The translations under genes were made by a program, and so were the position numbers. A DNA stretch of 42,691 nucleotides, taken from positions 1-42,691 of the forward strand of contig JAJTAY010000034.1 in NCBI GenBank assembly GCA_021287165.1, written 5' to 3'. Positions 7,415-16,274 of this stretch are shown piece after piece. The notes under the pieces were generated by a model. The model saw only the letters and a program-made list of their open reading frames with translations. It did no database searches and was not told where the DNA came from. Within the stretch, counting starts at the first letter, position 1. Each line of letters starts with the position of its first letter. Origin of the DNA: Bacteroidia bacterium (GTDB taxonomy: Bacteria > Bacteroidota > Bacteroidia > Bacteroidales > F082).

Positions 7415-9010
7415 ATGGCAGGCTCGGCAAAGGTTCCTCATACTTACGTTATCGTTTTTTCCATTATCCTCATAGCAGCTGCGCTCACCTGGTTCATTCC
7501 TCCCGGGAAATATATCCCTGTGGACGGAACGCTGGTTTTCAAATACAAAAACGAGTTGCCGGCCGATGTAACATTTAAAAGCCAGCCTCAAACCTGGCAG
7601 GTTTTTGCCGCGCTGTTTAAGGGGTTTGTAAAGCAAAGCAATATCATCATCTTCATTTTGATGATTGGCGGAGCTTTCTGGATCATGAACCAAAGCAAAG
7701 CCATTGATGTAGGCATCTTTTCGTTTCTGCGATTTGCCCGCAGGCTCGAACATAACCGGATTATCAGTCGCCTGGGTGTGAACAACATTATCATGCTGCT
7801 GATTATGACCATGTTCAGCATGTTTGGAGCTATCTTCGGAATGAGCGAAGAAACCATAGCCTTTGCCATTATCCTGATTCCACTGGCGATTTCGATGGGT
7901 TACGATTCAATTGTGGGTGTTGGTCTGGTTTATGTAGCGGCTCATTTGGGTTTTGCCGGCGCTATACTAAATCCTTTTACGATTGGAATTGCTCAGGGTC
8001 TTGCTGAGATTCCACTGTTTTCTGGCATTGAGTACCGCATCCTGTGCTGGCTCATAATCAACGCTTTAGGCTTTTGGTTCATCCTCCGCTATGCAAAAAA
8101 AGTTAAACGCAACCCTCTAGCCTCCCCCGTGTATGAAGAGGATGAATACTGGCGCAAACACCTGGAAGTCAATCAGGATGAGGTCGAATACCATACGCCC
8201 CGCTCCGCCTGGTGGGCCTGGGGCGCTATTGTAAGTGCGCTGGCTGTTTTTTCGTGGTTCTATCCTTCCACCACCCTGAAGCTTGGCGATATGTCATTCA
8301 GCTTCAATCTTTTGCCAATATCAACCATAGTTTTTGCAGTGGCCGGATTTTTCAGCCTGCGCAAATCGGTGCATTATTTCATCCTGCTTATGCTCACCTA
8401 CACCATCATCTTTCTGATTGCAGGCGTGATGGGCTACGACTGGTATGTGATGGAAATTGCCACTCTTTTCATGGCACTCGGGATTGCAAGCGGTATTGCC
8501 ACAGGTATGAATGCCGATACCATTGCACGTTCGTTTGTTGATGGGGTAAAGGATATCCTTTCGGCAGCAGTAGTAGTAGGTCTGGCGGGCGGCATCATCG
8601 TGATACTGGAGGACGGCGGCATTATCGACACCATACTTTACGGTCTTTCGCAGTCGATGAGCAATTTTGGACAAATTGCCTCGGTTGGGGTTATGTATCT
8701 CATTCAGACGTTTATAAACATCATCATTCCATCCGGTTCGGCCAAGGCGGCCATCACCATGCCTATCATGGCGCCATTCAGCGATCTGATCGGGGTTTCG
8801 CGTCAGGCAACCGTGATGGCGTTCCAGTTTGGTGATGGCTTTACCAATATGATCACACCAACCAGCGGTGTTTTGATTGCCGTTTTGGGCGTTGCACGCA
8901 TACCCTATCAGAAATGGGTCAAATGGGTTTGGCCCCTTATTTTGATGTTGATCATACTCGGATTTTTGCTGCTCATACCAACCGTTACGCTGAAACTAAA
9001 TGGTTTTTAG
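7415..9010 (+). CDS. YfcC/DcuC-type membrane carrier, substrate unknown
   Basis: A 531-residue inner-membrane protein with about 12-13 hydrophobic segments. It begins with VPHTYVIVFSIILIAAALTW and the short loop PPGKY, both hallmarks of the YfcC branch of the C4-dicarboxylate carrier superfamily. GMSEETIAFAIILIPLAISMGYD and the C-terminal IIPSGSAKAAITMPIMAPFSDLIGVSRQ are the two conserved hairpin regions of this fold. Relatives carry arginine/ornithine, dicarboxylates or peptides, so the substrate is open. A soluble charged loop (EEDEYWRKHLEVNQDEVE) sits between the two halves near residues 235-255. The gene has its own promoter and is separate from its neighbours. Confidence 0.82.
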   Translation: MAGSAKVPHTYVIVFSIILIAAALTWFIPPGKYIPVDGTLVFKYKNELPADVTFKSQPQTWQVFAALFKGFVKQSNIIIFILMIGGAFWIMNQSKAIDVGIFSFLRFARRLEHNRIISRLGVNNIIMLLIMTMFSMFGAIFGMSEETIAFAIILIPLAISMGYDSIVGVGLVYVAAHLGFAGAILNPFTIGIAQGLAEIPLFSGIEYRILCWLIINALGFWFILRYAKKVKRNPLASPVYEEDEYWRKHLEVNQDEVEYHTPRSAWWAWGAIVSALAVFSWFYPSTTLKLGDMSFSFNLLPISTIVFAVAGFFSLRKSVHYFILLMLTYTIIFLIAGVMGYDWYVMEIATLFMALGIASGIATGMNADTIARSFVDGVKDILSAAVVVGLAGGIIVILEDGGIIDTILYGLSQSMSNFGQIASVGVMYLIQTFINIIIPSGSAKAAITMPIMAPFSDLIGVSRQATVMAFQFGDGFTNMITPTSGVLIAVLGVARIPYQKWVKWVWPLILMLIILGFLLLIPTVTLKLNGF

Positions 9011-9019
9011 CGGATAGTA

Positions 9020-9050
9020 TTGTTATAGAAGCTTTTGTTAGCTAAATTTA
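9020..9050 (+). promoter_or_regulatory. Weak candidate promoter of the hybrid kinase
   Basis: A TTG at 9020-9022 and TAAATTTA at 9043-9050 are separated by 20 bases. The second element matches TAnnTTTG at all fixed positions except the last (A instead of G). Confidence 0.3.
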
Positions 9051-9098
9051 CGCTCTGATCAACACTTCACTTGTAGGACTCGGTTTTAGACATCGAAG

Positions 9099-12000
9099 AT
9101 GCACCGCTTAAAATTGCCTGTTGCTGCCATTTCATGGCTTTTGATGCTCTGGCTTTTATTGCCATATGGGAATGCAGTGATATACGGTGCCGACAATCCC
9201 AAATTCCAAAACCTGACAACACGACAGGGCTTGTCGCGGGGCTTGGTCAGGCAACTGGTATTCGACGATTTTGGTTTTCTTTGGATTGCCACCGAAAACG
9301 GCCTGAACCGATACGACGGTTATCAGTTTGAGGTTTTCAGGGCCAAACCCGGCGAGGAAAACGGCCTTCCCGACAACGACGTTCTATCGCTGGCCAACCT
9401 TGGCACCAGGGGTATTGCAATAGGTATGCGCAGCGGAAAGCTGGTTATTTTCAACACACAGCGGGGCGCGTTTGAGCCGGTTATCATGCCACTCTCTGTC
9501 GCTGATGCATTTGCCAGCTGCGAGCCCGACTATCTCACTCCCGACGCAAACGGAAACCTATGGATTTCAAGCACCAACGGATTATTTGCCTTTGCGCCGG
9601 CAACAGGCGAAGCATGGCAATTTACACCAGCCAACAGCGGACTTAAAACCCAATATGTCAAGCACGCCTATTTCGACCGTGCGGGCAATTTATATCTTGC
9701 CACCGATGCCGGCCTTGCCAGGGTTGACAATTGGCAAAAGCCGGCAGAAGCCACTATCAGGAGCTTCGACAACACAGGGGTGCCAAGCCCTTATGCCAAA
9801 CGCGTGGTACAGGATGCCGGCGGAAGAATCTGGCTGGCGCACGACGGAGGTCTTAGTCTCTTCGACCCCGTTAACGAAACATTTATGTTGCATCTTGCAC
9901 ATCAGGCAGACAACCCTTACTCGCTGGCTAACAATTACATAAAGGACATTACTGCAGCGCAGGACGGGCAGTTGTGGATAGGGCACGATCTGGGCGTCTC
10001 GGTTTTCGATCCTATAAGACTGCAATTCAAGAACTACACCGCTGATCCTGATAACGAACATAGCCTGGTGAACAATTACGTAAAATGCGTGATTACAGAT
10101 GCTCAGCAGCGCGTTTGGATTGCTACGGATCAGGGTATCAGCATCTGGGACCCGCTCAAGGAACCCTTCCGAAGTTTAGTATTCAGGCCCGGGGTAGCCG
10201 GTGGACTCAGAGGAAATTTAGTCTATGACATCTGGGAAGACCAGCCCGACCGCGTGTGGCTGGCCACAAACAATGGACTACACTACTGGAATCCCGAAAC
10301 AGGCGAAATTGTTGTCTTCAGAAATGAACCTGATAATCCGGGAAGCCTGCAAAGCAATATTGTACGGGCTGTGATTCGCGACAGCCGCGGCTCGCTTTGG
10401 GTAGGGACCGATGCAGGCCTCCACCGCATGACCGAAACTGCACGCGGCATAGCGTTCGAACATTTCGACGCAGGTCCGGCCGATGGCCGACACCTAAACA
10501 ACGCTTTCGTTGTTGCTATAAGAGAAACTGCCGATGGCAGTATCTGGACCGGAACATGGGGCGGAGGAGTAAATATCTTCAATCCGGCGACCAAGACCTT
10601 TACCTACCTCACCGAAAATTCCGAACAGGAGTCGCTTAGGCTTAACAACAACAAAATTGCCAACATCTTTGAAGACAGCAAGGGAAATATCTGGCTGCGA
10701 AGCGGCAACATTTTCGACCCGCTTACAAAATCGCTCAAACCTTTTCCATTCGCTCCTGTCCCTGATAATATCAACTTCATTTACGAAGATTCCCGCGGGC
10801 GCGCATGGATTGGCACCACATCCAACGGATTGCATTATTACGAAGAGGGCAGTAAGCAACTAAAACAACCATATCTCAGCGAAGCACTTAAGGCAGGGGC
10901 ATTTACGGCAATGCTTGAGGATGCTTCGGGCAACCTTTGGATGGCCACCGACAACAAAATTGTTCGCATGAACAGCGAACTTACGGCCTTTCATGTTTTT
11001 GATGAAGCCGAAGGTGTGCTGGCAGGCGATTTCAGCATCGAATCGGTTTTCCGTGGAAGCACAGGCGTTTTTTATTTCGGAGGCAATCAGGGCATCACCT
11101 GGTTCAAACCCGAACAGATCACCCTAAATACTAATCCCGTAAAGATCCGGATCACTTCATTTTATCTGGACAACAAACCCTTTTTGTCCTCGTCCGGAGC
11201 GCTGAACGACTCGGCCGTTATCGTAAAAAACCGAATCACCCTGCCTTTCAACCACCGCGATCTGGTCATTCAATTTACAGGCATCAATTATACCAATAGT
11301 CAAAAGAACCGTTTCGCCTACCGAATTGAAGGTCTGCAGGAAGAATGGTCGGAGTTGGGCGCTGATGCCCGGCAGATTAAGTTCTTCAGGCTTCCTCCGG
11401 GCAGGCACAAATTGCTTTTGCGTGCTGCCAACAGCAGTGGAATCTGGAACTCCGAGCCACTTGTTTTTGAAATCAATGTGCAATATGCCTGGTATCAGCA
11501 TTGGTGGGTCTGGCTCATTGCCATACTGTTGCTTACCGGCCTCGTGCTGCTCATAATGCAAATCAGAACCAGAACACTCAATGCACAGAAAAAACACCTG
11601 GAAGAAAAGGTAAAAGAGCGCACGCGGCAGCTCGAAGAGCAGAAGACCGAAATAGAACTGAAAAACAAGCAGTTGCAGGAGGCCAGCAAAGCCAAGTCGG
11701 AGTTTCTGGCCAATATGAGTCACGAGATTCGCACACCCCTCAACGGCGTGATTGGCTTCACCGACCTGCTCCTTAGCACCGACCTCAGCGAAACGCAGGC
11801 CGAATACCTCAACATTATTCATCAGTCGGGCGAGAACTTGCTGAGCATTATCAACGATATCCTCGACTTCTCGAAAATTGAAGCCGGCAAGCTCGAATTG
11901 TATATCGAAAAGACAGATTTGGCTGAACTATCCAGCCAAACGCTCGACATCATTACCTTCCAGGCTCAAAGCAAGGGACTTGAAGTACTGCTCAACCTGC

Positions 12001-13610
12001 ATCCACAATTACCCAGATATATTCATGCTGACAGTATTCGACTCAAGCAGGTGATTGTGAACCTTTTAAGTAATTCTGTCAAGTTTACGGAAACGGGTGA
12101 AATAGAACTAAAAATTGAACCAATTAGCCCGGTTAAAGATCAAAGAGCAACAATCCGGTTCGTTGTCCGCGATACTGGCATTGGCATCAACCCTGAGAAG
12201 GTTTCCATGATATTCGAAGCTTTCACGCAGGAAGACAGCTCAACCACAAAGCGGTTTGGCGGTACAGGACTTGGGCTGGCCATCTCCAATCGTTTACTCG
12301 GATTGATGGGCAGCAGGCTGCAGCTGATCAGCAAACCCGGAAAAGGCAGCACCTTCTTTTTCGATCTCGAGCTTAAATGCGAGAGCAATGGAGAAGACAA
12401 CACTCACGACCTTAGCTGGGTGAAAAAGGCCCTTATAGTTGACGATAACGACAACAACCGCGCTATTCTTGCCAAAATGCTCATGGCACTTGATGCCGAG
12501 GTGGTTGAAGCATCCGGCGCAAGTCAGGCCATTAAACTCCTGCTTGGCGGACAACAATTCGATGTGCTCTTTGTGGACTACCATATGCCTATCACCGATG
12601 GGCTGGAGTTTGTTGAGCAATTGCAGAAAGTGTCGGGCTTCAGTTTCGACAAAACCAAAGTAATCCTGTGGCACAGCTCGTACGACAATAATATTTTGGC
12701 CGGCAAGGCCGAACAACTTGGCGTGCACATCAGGATGACCAAGCCTGTTACGCAGCAAAAGCTTTTTGAAACAATTCATAAGGTAAAGAATCTCAAGGCC
12801 AATCCTCAGACCTTGGCCAGACCTTCGGTACAATTCCAGGGAAAGTTCGACATCATGCTGGTCGAAGACAATCCGGTGAATATGCTGCTGGCCAAAACCC
12901 TGGTTAAAAAAATTCTTCCTCAGGCCAGAATCATTGAATGTCAGAATGGTCTGGTTGCACTCAACCGATGCCGTGAGCAGCTGCCAAACCTCATTTTTAT
13001 GGACATTCAGATGCCCGAGATGAACGGACATGAAGCCACACGACAAATCAGGATGCTGCCTGGCGCCGACGAGATTCCGATAATCGCCGTTACTGCCGGA
13101 AATATCAAAGGCGAGCGCGAACGTTGCATCGAATCAGGTATGAACGACTTCCTAACCAAGCCCATTGTGGAAGACACCTTATCCGAGGCGCTGGCCTTAT
13201 GGCTAAACATCGATTCCCCTGCCGCACAGGACCATAACACCCAACACGATTCTGAAAATCAGGGTCAGGCCACCGGTTTTTCGGTCGAACTTCTAAAGGC
13301 TGACCTTGGTACTGATCCGGTTTTTCTTAAAGAATTTCTCCTGGTTCTGCACGAAAGCCTGGAGCAAACCAATGAGGAACTAAACGAAGCTTACCAAAAC
13401 AATGATCGTGAAAAGCTGCGCTCGCTTGCCCACAAACTCAAAGGCACCGCGCTAACGATCAAAATGGACGGATTAGCCTCGCTGGCATCGCAACTGGAAA
13501 AAGTAGAACAAGCCGGCAGCGAGAAGGCCGAAAGACTTTTCGCAATGATGAGCGCTGAGCTTCAGATCATTAAAATGCAAGTGAAGGCAGAAATTGAAAA
13601 AATCGCATGA
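9099..13610 (+). CDS. One-piece hybrid sensor histidine kinase: Reg_prop/Y_Y_Y sensor, HisKA-HATPase, two receivers, HPt
   Basis: A 1503-residue membrane sensor. A signal peptide (1-26) leads into a periplasmic sensor of many two-component-propeller repeats (about 30-690), with recurring DxxGxLWIGT-type strands, then a Y_Y_Y domain (about 700-795). One membrane helix (about 801-822) and a coiled coil follow. The dimerisation domain has the phosphorylated His875 in HEIRTP. The ATPase domain shows the N-box near 981-1003, DTGIGI near 1025 and FGGTGLGL near 1053. Two receivers carry Asp1160 (VDYHMP) and Asp1302 (MDIQMP), and an HPt domain carries His1445 (AHKLKGT). Most Reg_prop hybrids of this phylum end in an AraC-type DNA-binding domain; this one ends in HPt, so its signal must leave through a separate response regulator not present in this window. 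The ligand is unknown, and no SusC/SusD genes lie nearby. Confidence 0.93.
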   Translation: MHRLKLPVAAISWLLMLWLLLPYGNAVIYGADNPKFQNLTTRQGLSRGLVRQLVFDDFGFLWIATENGLNRYDGYQFEVFRAKPGEENGLPDNDVLSLANLGTRGIAIGMRSGKLVIFNTQRGAFEPVIMPLSVADAFASCEPDYLTPDANGNLWISSTNGLFAFAPATGEAWQFTPANSGLKTQYVKHAYFDRAGNLYLATDAGLARVDNWQKPAEATIRSFDNTGVPSPYAKRVVQDAGGRIWLAHDGGLSLFDPVNETFMLHLAHQADNPYSLANNYIKDITAAQDGQLWIGHDLGVSVFDPIRLQFKNYTADPDNEHSLVNNYVKCVITDAQQRVWIATDQGISIWDPLKEPFRSLVFRPGVAGGLRGNLVYDIWEDQPDRVWLATNNGLHYWNPETGEIVVFRNEPDNPGSLQSNIVRAVIRDSRGSLWVGTDAGLHRMTETARGIAFEHFDAGPADGRHLNNAFVVAIRETADGSIWTGTWGGGVNIFNPATKTFTYLTENSEQESLRLNNNKIANIFEDSKGNIWLRSGNIFDPLTKSLKPFPFAPVPDNINFIYEDSRGRAWIGTTSNGLHYYEEGSKQLKQPYLSEALKAGAFTAMLEDASGNLWMATDNKIVRMNSELTAFHVFDEAEGVLAGDFSIESVFRGSTGVFYFGGNQGITWFKPEQITLNTNPVKIRITSFYLDNKPFLSSSGALNDSAVIVKNRITLPFNHRDLVIQFTGINYTNSQKNRFAYRIEGLQEEWSELGADARQIKFFRLPPGRHKLLLRAANSSGIWNSEPLVFEINVQYAWYQHWWVWLIAILLLTGLVLLIMQIRTRTLNAQKKHLEEKVKERTRQLEEQKTEIELKNKQLQEASKAKSEFLANMSHEIRTPLNGVIGFTDLLLSTDLSETQAEYLNIIHQSGENLLSIINDILDFSKIEAGKLELYIEKTDLAELSSQTLDIITFQAQSKGLEVLLNLHPQLPRYIHADSIRLKQVIVNLLSNSVKFTETGEIELKIEPISPVKDQRATIRFVVRDTGIGINPEKVSMIFEAFTQEDSSTTKRFGGTGLGLAISNRLLGLMGSRLQLISKPGKGSTFFFDLELKCESNGEDNTHDLSWVKKALIVDDNDNNRAILAKMLMALDAEVVEASGASQAIKLLLGGQQFDVLFVDYHMPITDGLEFVEQLQKVSGFSFDKTKVILWHSSYDNNILAGKAEQLGVHIRMTKPVTQQKLFETIHKVKNLKANPQTLARPSVQFQGKFDIMLVEDNPVNMLLAKTLVKKILPQARIIECQNGLVALNRCREQLPNLIFMDIQMPEMNGHEATRQIRMLPGADEIPIIAVTAGNIKGERERCIESGMNDFLTKPIVEDTLSEALALWLNIDSPAAQDHNTQHDSENQGQATGFSVELLKADLGTDPVFLKEFLLVLHESLEQTNEELNEAYQNNDREKLRSLAHKLKGTALTIKMDGLASLASQLEKVEQAGSEKAERLFAMMSAELQIIKMQVKAEIEKIA

Positions 13611-13738
13611 TTTGTTCTCCTTATTGATTGACTACTGCACCCTACAACAACCGAAAATATCCTTTTAAGCATACCGCATTTCGCATTTGAGCCAGAAAAT
13701 TCAGATTGAATCATTTGGCAATCAGAACAAATCAATAT

Positions 13739-14130
13739 TTATTTATTACCCTCCACAAATAATGATTTCTTTGATCTTTCAGAGTGACTGAGCAAAAAAA
13801 GCAAACCGTACAATATCAATGGTGTGCAAAGTAGTAAAACCGCAAACAGGCTTTTTTCAATGGATTGGCGCGTTCGGAAATTGAGTAAAAAAACCAAAAT
13901 CCCAAATCCAATTCCGATTGTAATAAATAATATACCGCCAATTATTTCCCACCTTCAGGCAATGATTAACACGAAAACCAAAATAAAGAAGGAATAAGGT
14001 GAATGGTAAATGCCAGGAGCTTTTGCCAGATGGAATAAGCTGAGTCAAATGCATCGAGGGCAAACATACTGATGAAAACAATCGCAGTTATGGATAGTAC
14101 TCTCGGTAGCCAGTGGTGCTATTTATTCAA
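13739..14130 (-). pseudogene. Decayed small membrane protein gene (DUF7670-like)
   Basis: Read on the minus strand in two frames, this region gives a coherent hydrophobic protein. One frame, roughly 14112 to 13980, reads WLPRVLSITAIVFISMFALDAF and then WQKLLAFTIHLIPSLF. The next frame continues LVFVLIIA, a TGA stop, RWEIIGGILFITIGIGFGILVFLL and so on, to the TAA at 13739-13741. The pattern FALDxF...HLIPxx...LIIAWRWExIGGxLFI is that of a common small four-helix membrane protein family; the TGA falls exactly where a Trp is expected. Three lesions are visible: a frameshift near 13975-13985, that TGA, and a TAG just before the HHWLPR segment with TTG where a start would be. Together they mark it as a broken gene. 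The family name is from memory. Confidence 0.7.
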
Positions 14131-14199
14131 AGAATTAATTATGGTTGAATATCAATCGTTTATATAATTTTTCAAGCCAACCCTTCTAAGCCTCGATAC

Positions 14200-14937
14200 T
14201 CAATGATCCTTAACACATCTGACCGAAAACGCAGAATTCTTTAAGGTTGAACCAACGCCAATAATTGCATCATCGTGATGCATATTGTAAAGGTATAAAC
14301 CGTCATTGTATGGAACATTAGGACTTGACGACCAGAAATCGGCGCGTTTTCCAAGATAATTGAACTCCCCGTTCGCATAACGAATACCTCCGGGAAGCGC
14401 GGAGAATCCGGAGGCGTTTGTTGCGTCAGTATTTGGCATGTCCCATCTGGGATGCGGAGACGGCTCTTTTGTAACCTTTTTAAGTTTACCACCTGCTTCA
14501 CCCAAGCCTCCGAAAAGTGCTATAAGCTCCTGAAAGTCCTCATTATTAGGTACCCTCCATCCTACCGGACATAATCCAGCCGAACTTGTTACCGCAAACC
14601 CGTTATACAGCGCCCCATATATATTTTTATTGACCACATTGTTTTCGTACCAGGCATATGCACCTGTCTGGGTATTACTCCAAGCTACGTTATCATTACC
14701 CGGATAAGAGATTGGCGTATTATTATTGTATTTCGTTACTTTCAGGTTTTCGGCCATCCACTCTTTCCCATTGTTATATCTGACAGTGGAATAAGTATTT
14801 CCTTCGATATCAGTCACATCACCATAAGTTATAACAACCTCTTCTTCTTTCTTGCATCCAAAAATTAAAATAGCAAGACAGAGAAAAAGCGGTACAAACG
14901 ATTGTCGCGGCTTAATCAGGTAGGTCATTGTTTTCAT
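14200..14937 (-). CDS. FISUMP-domain lipoprotein
   Basis: A 245-residue exported lipoprotein: charged N-terminus, hydrophobic core, then LIFGC (Cys near 28) followed by KKEEE, a typical Bacteroidota lipoprotein start whose charged +2 to +6 residues favour surface exposure. The mature part has the hallmarks of the Fibrobacter succinogenes major paralogous domain: DIEGNTYSTVRYNNGKEWMAENLK at the start, GLCPVGWRVPNNEDF in the middle, and FWSSSP...AFSVRCVKD at the end. The fold is related to C-type-lectin-like/formylglycine-generating domains. Members are abundant surface or secreted proteins with adhesive or unknown roles. It stands alone in an AT-rich region beside a pseudogene, and no promoter box was found. 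Confidence 0.85.
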   Translation of the reverse strand: MKTMTYLIKPRQSFVPLFLCLAILIFGCKKEEEVVITYGDVTDIEGNTYSTVRYNNGKEWMAENLKVTKYNNNTPISYPGNDNVAWSNTQTGAYAWYENNVVNKNIYGALYNGFAVTSSAGLCPVGWRVPNNEDFQELIALFGGLGEAGGKLKKVTKEPSPHPRWDMPNTDATNASGFSALPGGIRYANGEFNYLGKRADFWSSSPNVPYNDGLYLYNMHHDDAIIGVGSTLKNSAFSVRCVKDH

Positions 14938-15452
14938 TGTTATATCTTTTAAATATTAACATTGCTGAACAGTTTACTTATTCAAACAACCTTGCAGTCG
15001 TGCCGCTTGACTGATTGCGCAACGGTTGAAAACAATATTAGTACGGGACTGCGGGATCAAAGTCTAATTGAGAAACCACCGCACAATCGAGGTAACATCC
15101 TCAAAGATAACACTTTTTGATAGAAATAGCAAGTAAAAAATGGATTGTAATAAACAATTCCATCCTAATAAGAATTGCATTGCCAAACATAAAAATCTGT
15201 TGATCCTATCACCTTTCAAATAAGGAAACCGATAATGAATCCCATGTACATAACTTTTTTTGAGCTTGGTGAAACTGCCTTTCAAAATTGCCAACAAGCT
15301 GAGGTTGATTTTCCTATTTCGATTTATAATAATCCATCTGCCTATATTCATTGCATTTTAAAGAATTTCTGTGAAGCTTCATTTCACATGAATTCAAAAA
15401 CCAAATTATCGCATATGTCAGATACATGTTTTTGCAAATAAAGAATTTCATG
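14938..15452. other. AT-rich intergenic stretch, no supported gene
   Basis: About 515 bp between the FISUMP gene and the next lipoprotein. Two short open frames exist: 15235-15441 on the plus strand (68 codons, ATG start) and 15064-15351 on the minus strand (95 codons). Neither resembles a known family, both are low-complexity AT-rich sequence, and they overlap each other. I see no hairpin with a T-tract and no RNA gene. It could be the remains of decayed genes, like the pseudogene 1 kb away. Confidence 0.45.
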
Positions 15453-15481
15453 TTGTACCTTTAAAGTGCTAAATATATTTG
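15453..15481 (+). promoter_or_regulatory. Promoter for the small lipoprotein, almost touching its start codon
   Basis: A TTG at 15453-15455 and TATATTTG at 15474-15481 are separated by 18 bases, a good -33/-7 pair. The ATG at 15485 begins only four bases after the -7 box, so the transcript would be leaderless or nearly so. Confidence 0.6.
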
Positions 15482-15484
15482 AAT

Positions 15485-16147
15485 ATGAAATTCAGCCATA
15501 TACTCCCAGCAATGCTCTTGCTTGCATCATGCCAAGGCCATCAAAAACAGATTAAATTGCCAGAACAAGTAGATACAATAGCCGAACAGTCGCTTCAACC
15601 CAACGAAAAAAACGGGCCGGAAACAGCGGACGATTTGTCTATGCTTGCCTACGGCGGAGCAAAGTTTGGCATGAGCCCCGACGAGGTGCTGCAAACAGAT
15701 GGCTTCTCGGGAGGCACAAAGTCAGGCGAAAATGTGCGTCCGCCTTCTTCCAAGCGAAGGGTGGGAAATTATGACTACGACATTGTCGCAAGTTTTCATG
15801 AGAACAAACTCTATCTGGTCAGCTTTAGCTCTGCGTGGCAAACAGCCGCATTTATAGAATTTGACATGGTTACCGTGCTTAACAACCTCAAAGATGTTAT
15901 CACGATACGCTATGGCGAACCAACCCATAAATACAAAATGCCCAATGTGATGGATTTTGAGCCGGGAGTGCGTCGTTGGGTATATCTGTGGGAAATTGAA
16001 GACAAGGTCATCTCGGTTGGCATGCGCGAAAGCAGTGAAGGAGCAAATTATCAGGCAATTATGTGGATTTACAATAAGCCAATATTTGACCGCATAGGCT
16101 ACAACAAAGCAAATGTGAACAAAGTGAGAGATGCGGCAAAGTTTTAA
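15485..16147 (+). CDS. Lipoprotein of unknown function
   Basis: A 220-residue protein with a lipoprotein signal: hydrophobic stretch ending LLASC, Cys16. After a polar linker the folded part begins near LAYGGAKFGMSPDEVL, a K-F-G-M-x-x-x-E-V motif also seen in small periplasmic domains that detect or stabilise envelope proteins. It ends with strands such as RRWVYLWEIEDKVISVGM and AIMWIYNKP. I do not recognise a named family. An in-frame TTG six bases upstream belongs to the promoter box, so the ATG at 15485 is preferred. It is followed by the 1160-residue secreted protein on the same strand, 127 bp away. Shared function is possible but unproven. Confidence 0.7.
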   Translation: MKFSHILPAMLLLASCQGHQKQIKLPEQVDTIAEQSLQPNEKNGPETADDLSMLAYGGAKFGMSPDEVLQTDGFSGGTKSGENVRPPSSKRRVGNYDYDIVASFHENKLYLVSFSSAWQTAAFIEFDMVTVLNNLKDVITIRYGEPTHKYKMPNVMDFEPGVRRWVYLWEIEDKVISVGMRESSEGANYQAIMWIYNKPIFDRIGYNKANVNKVRDAAKF

Positions 16148-16274
16148 ACGTTTTTGTCAATAAGTGCCTCAACGCCTCGTTCTCAATTTTTCCATCTTTC
16201 TGACTTCATTTTTGTAATAATTGCACCAAGCGTTAAAATTTCTTAATTTTAATGCAACATAAACTCATAAGGCA

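Noticed and set aside
11157..13046. Long minus-strand frames (221 and 250 codons) inside the hybrid kinase gene
   Set aside because: They lie opposite the conserved sensor, kinase and receiver domains, have no promoter, and their translations are not protein-like.
13857..14081. A 74-codon minus-strand open frame
   Set aside because: It is the wrong frame of the decayed membrane-protein gene; the neighbouring frames carry the recognisable sequence.
15064..15441. Two overlapping small open frames (minus 95 codons, plus 68 codons)
   Set aside because: Neither matches a known family, they overlap each other in AT-rich sequence, and no promoter box or coding-like composition supports either one.
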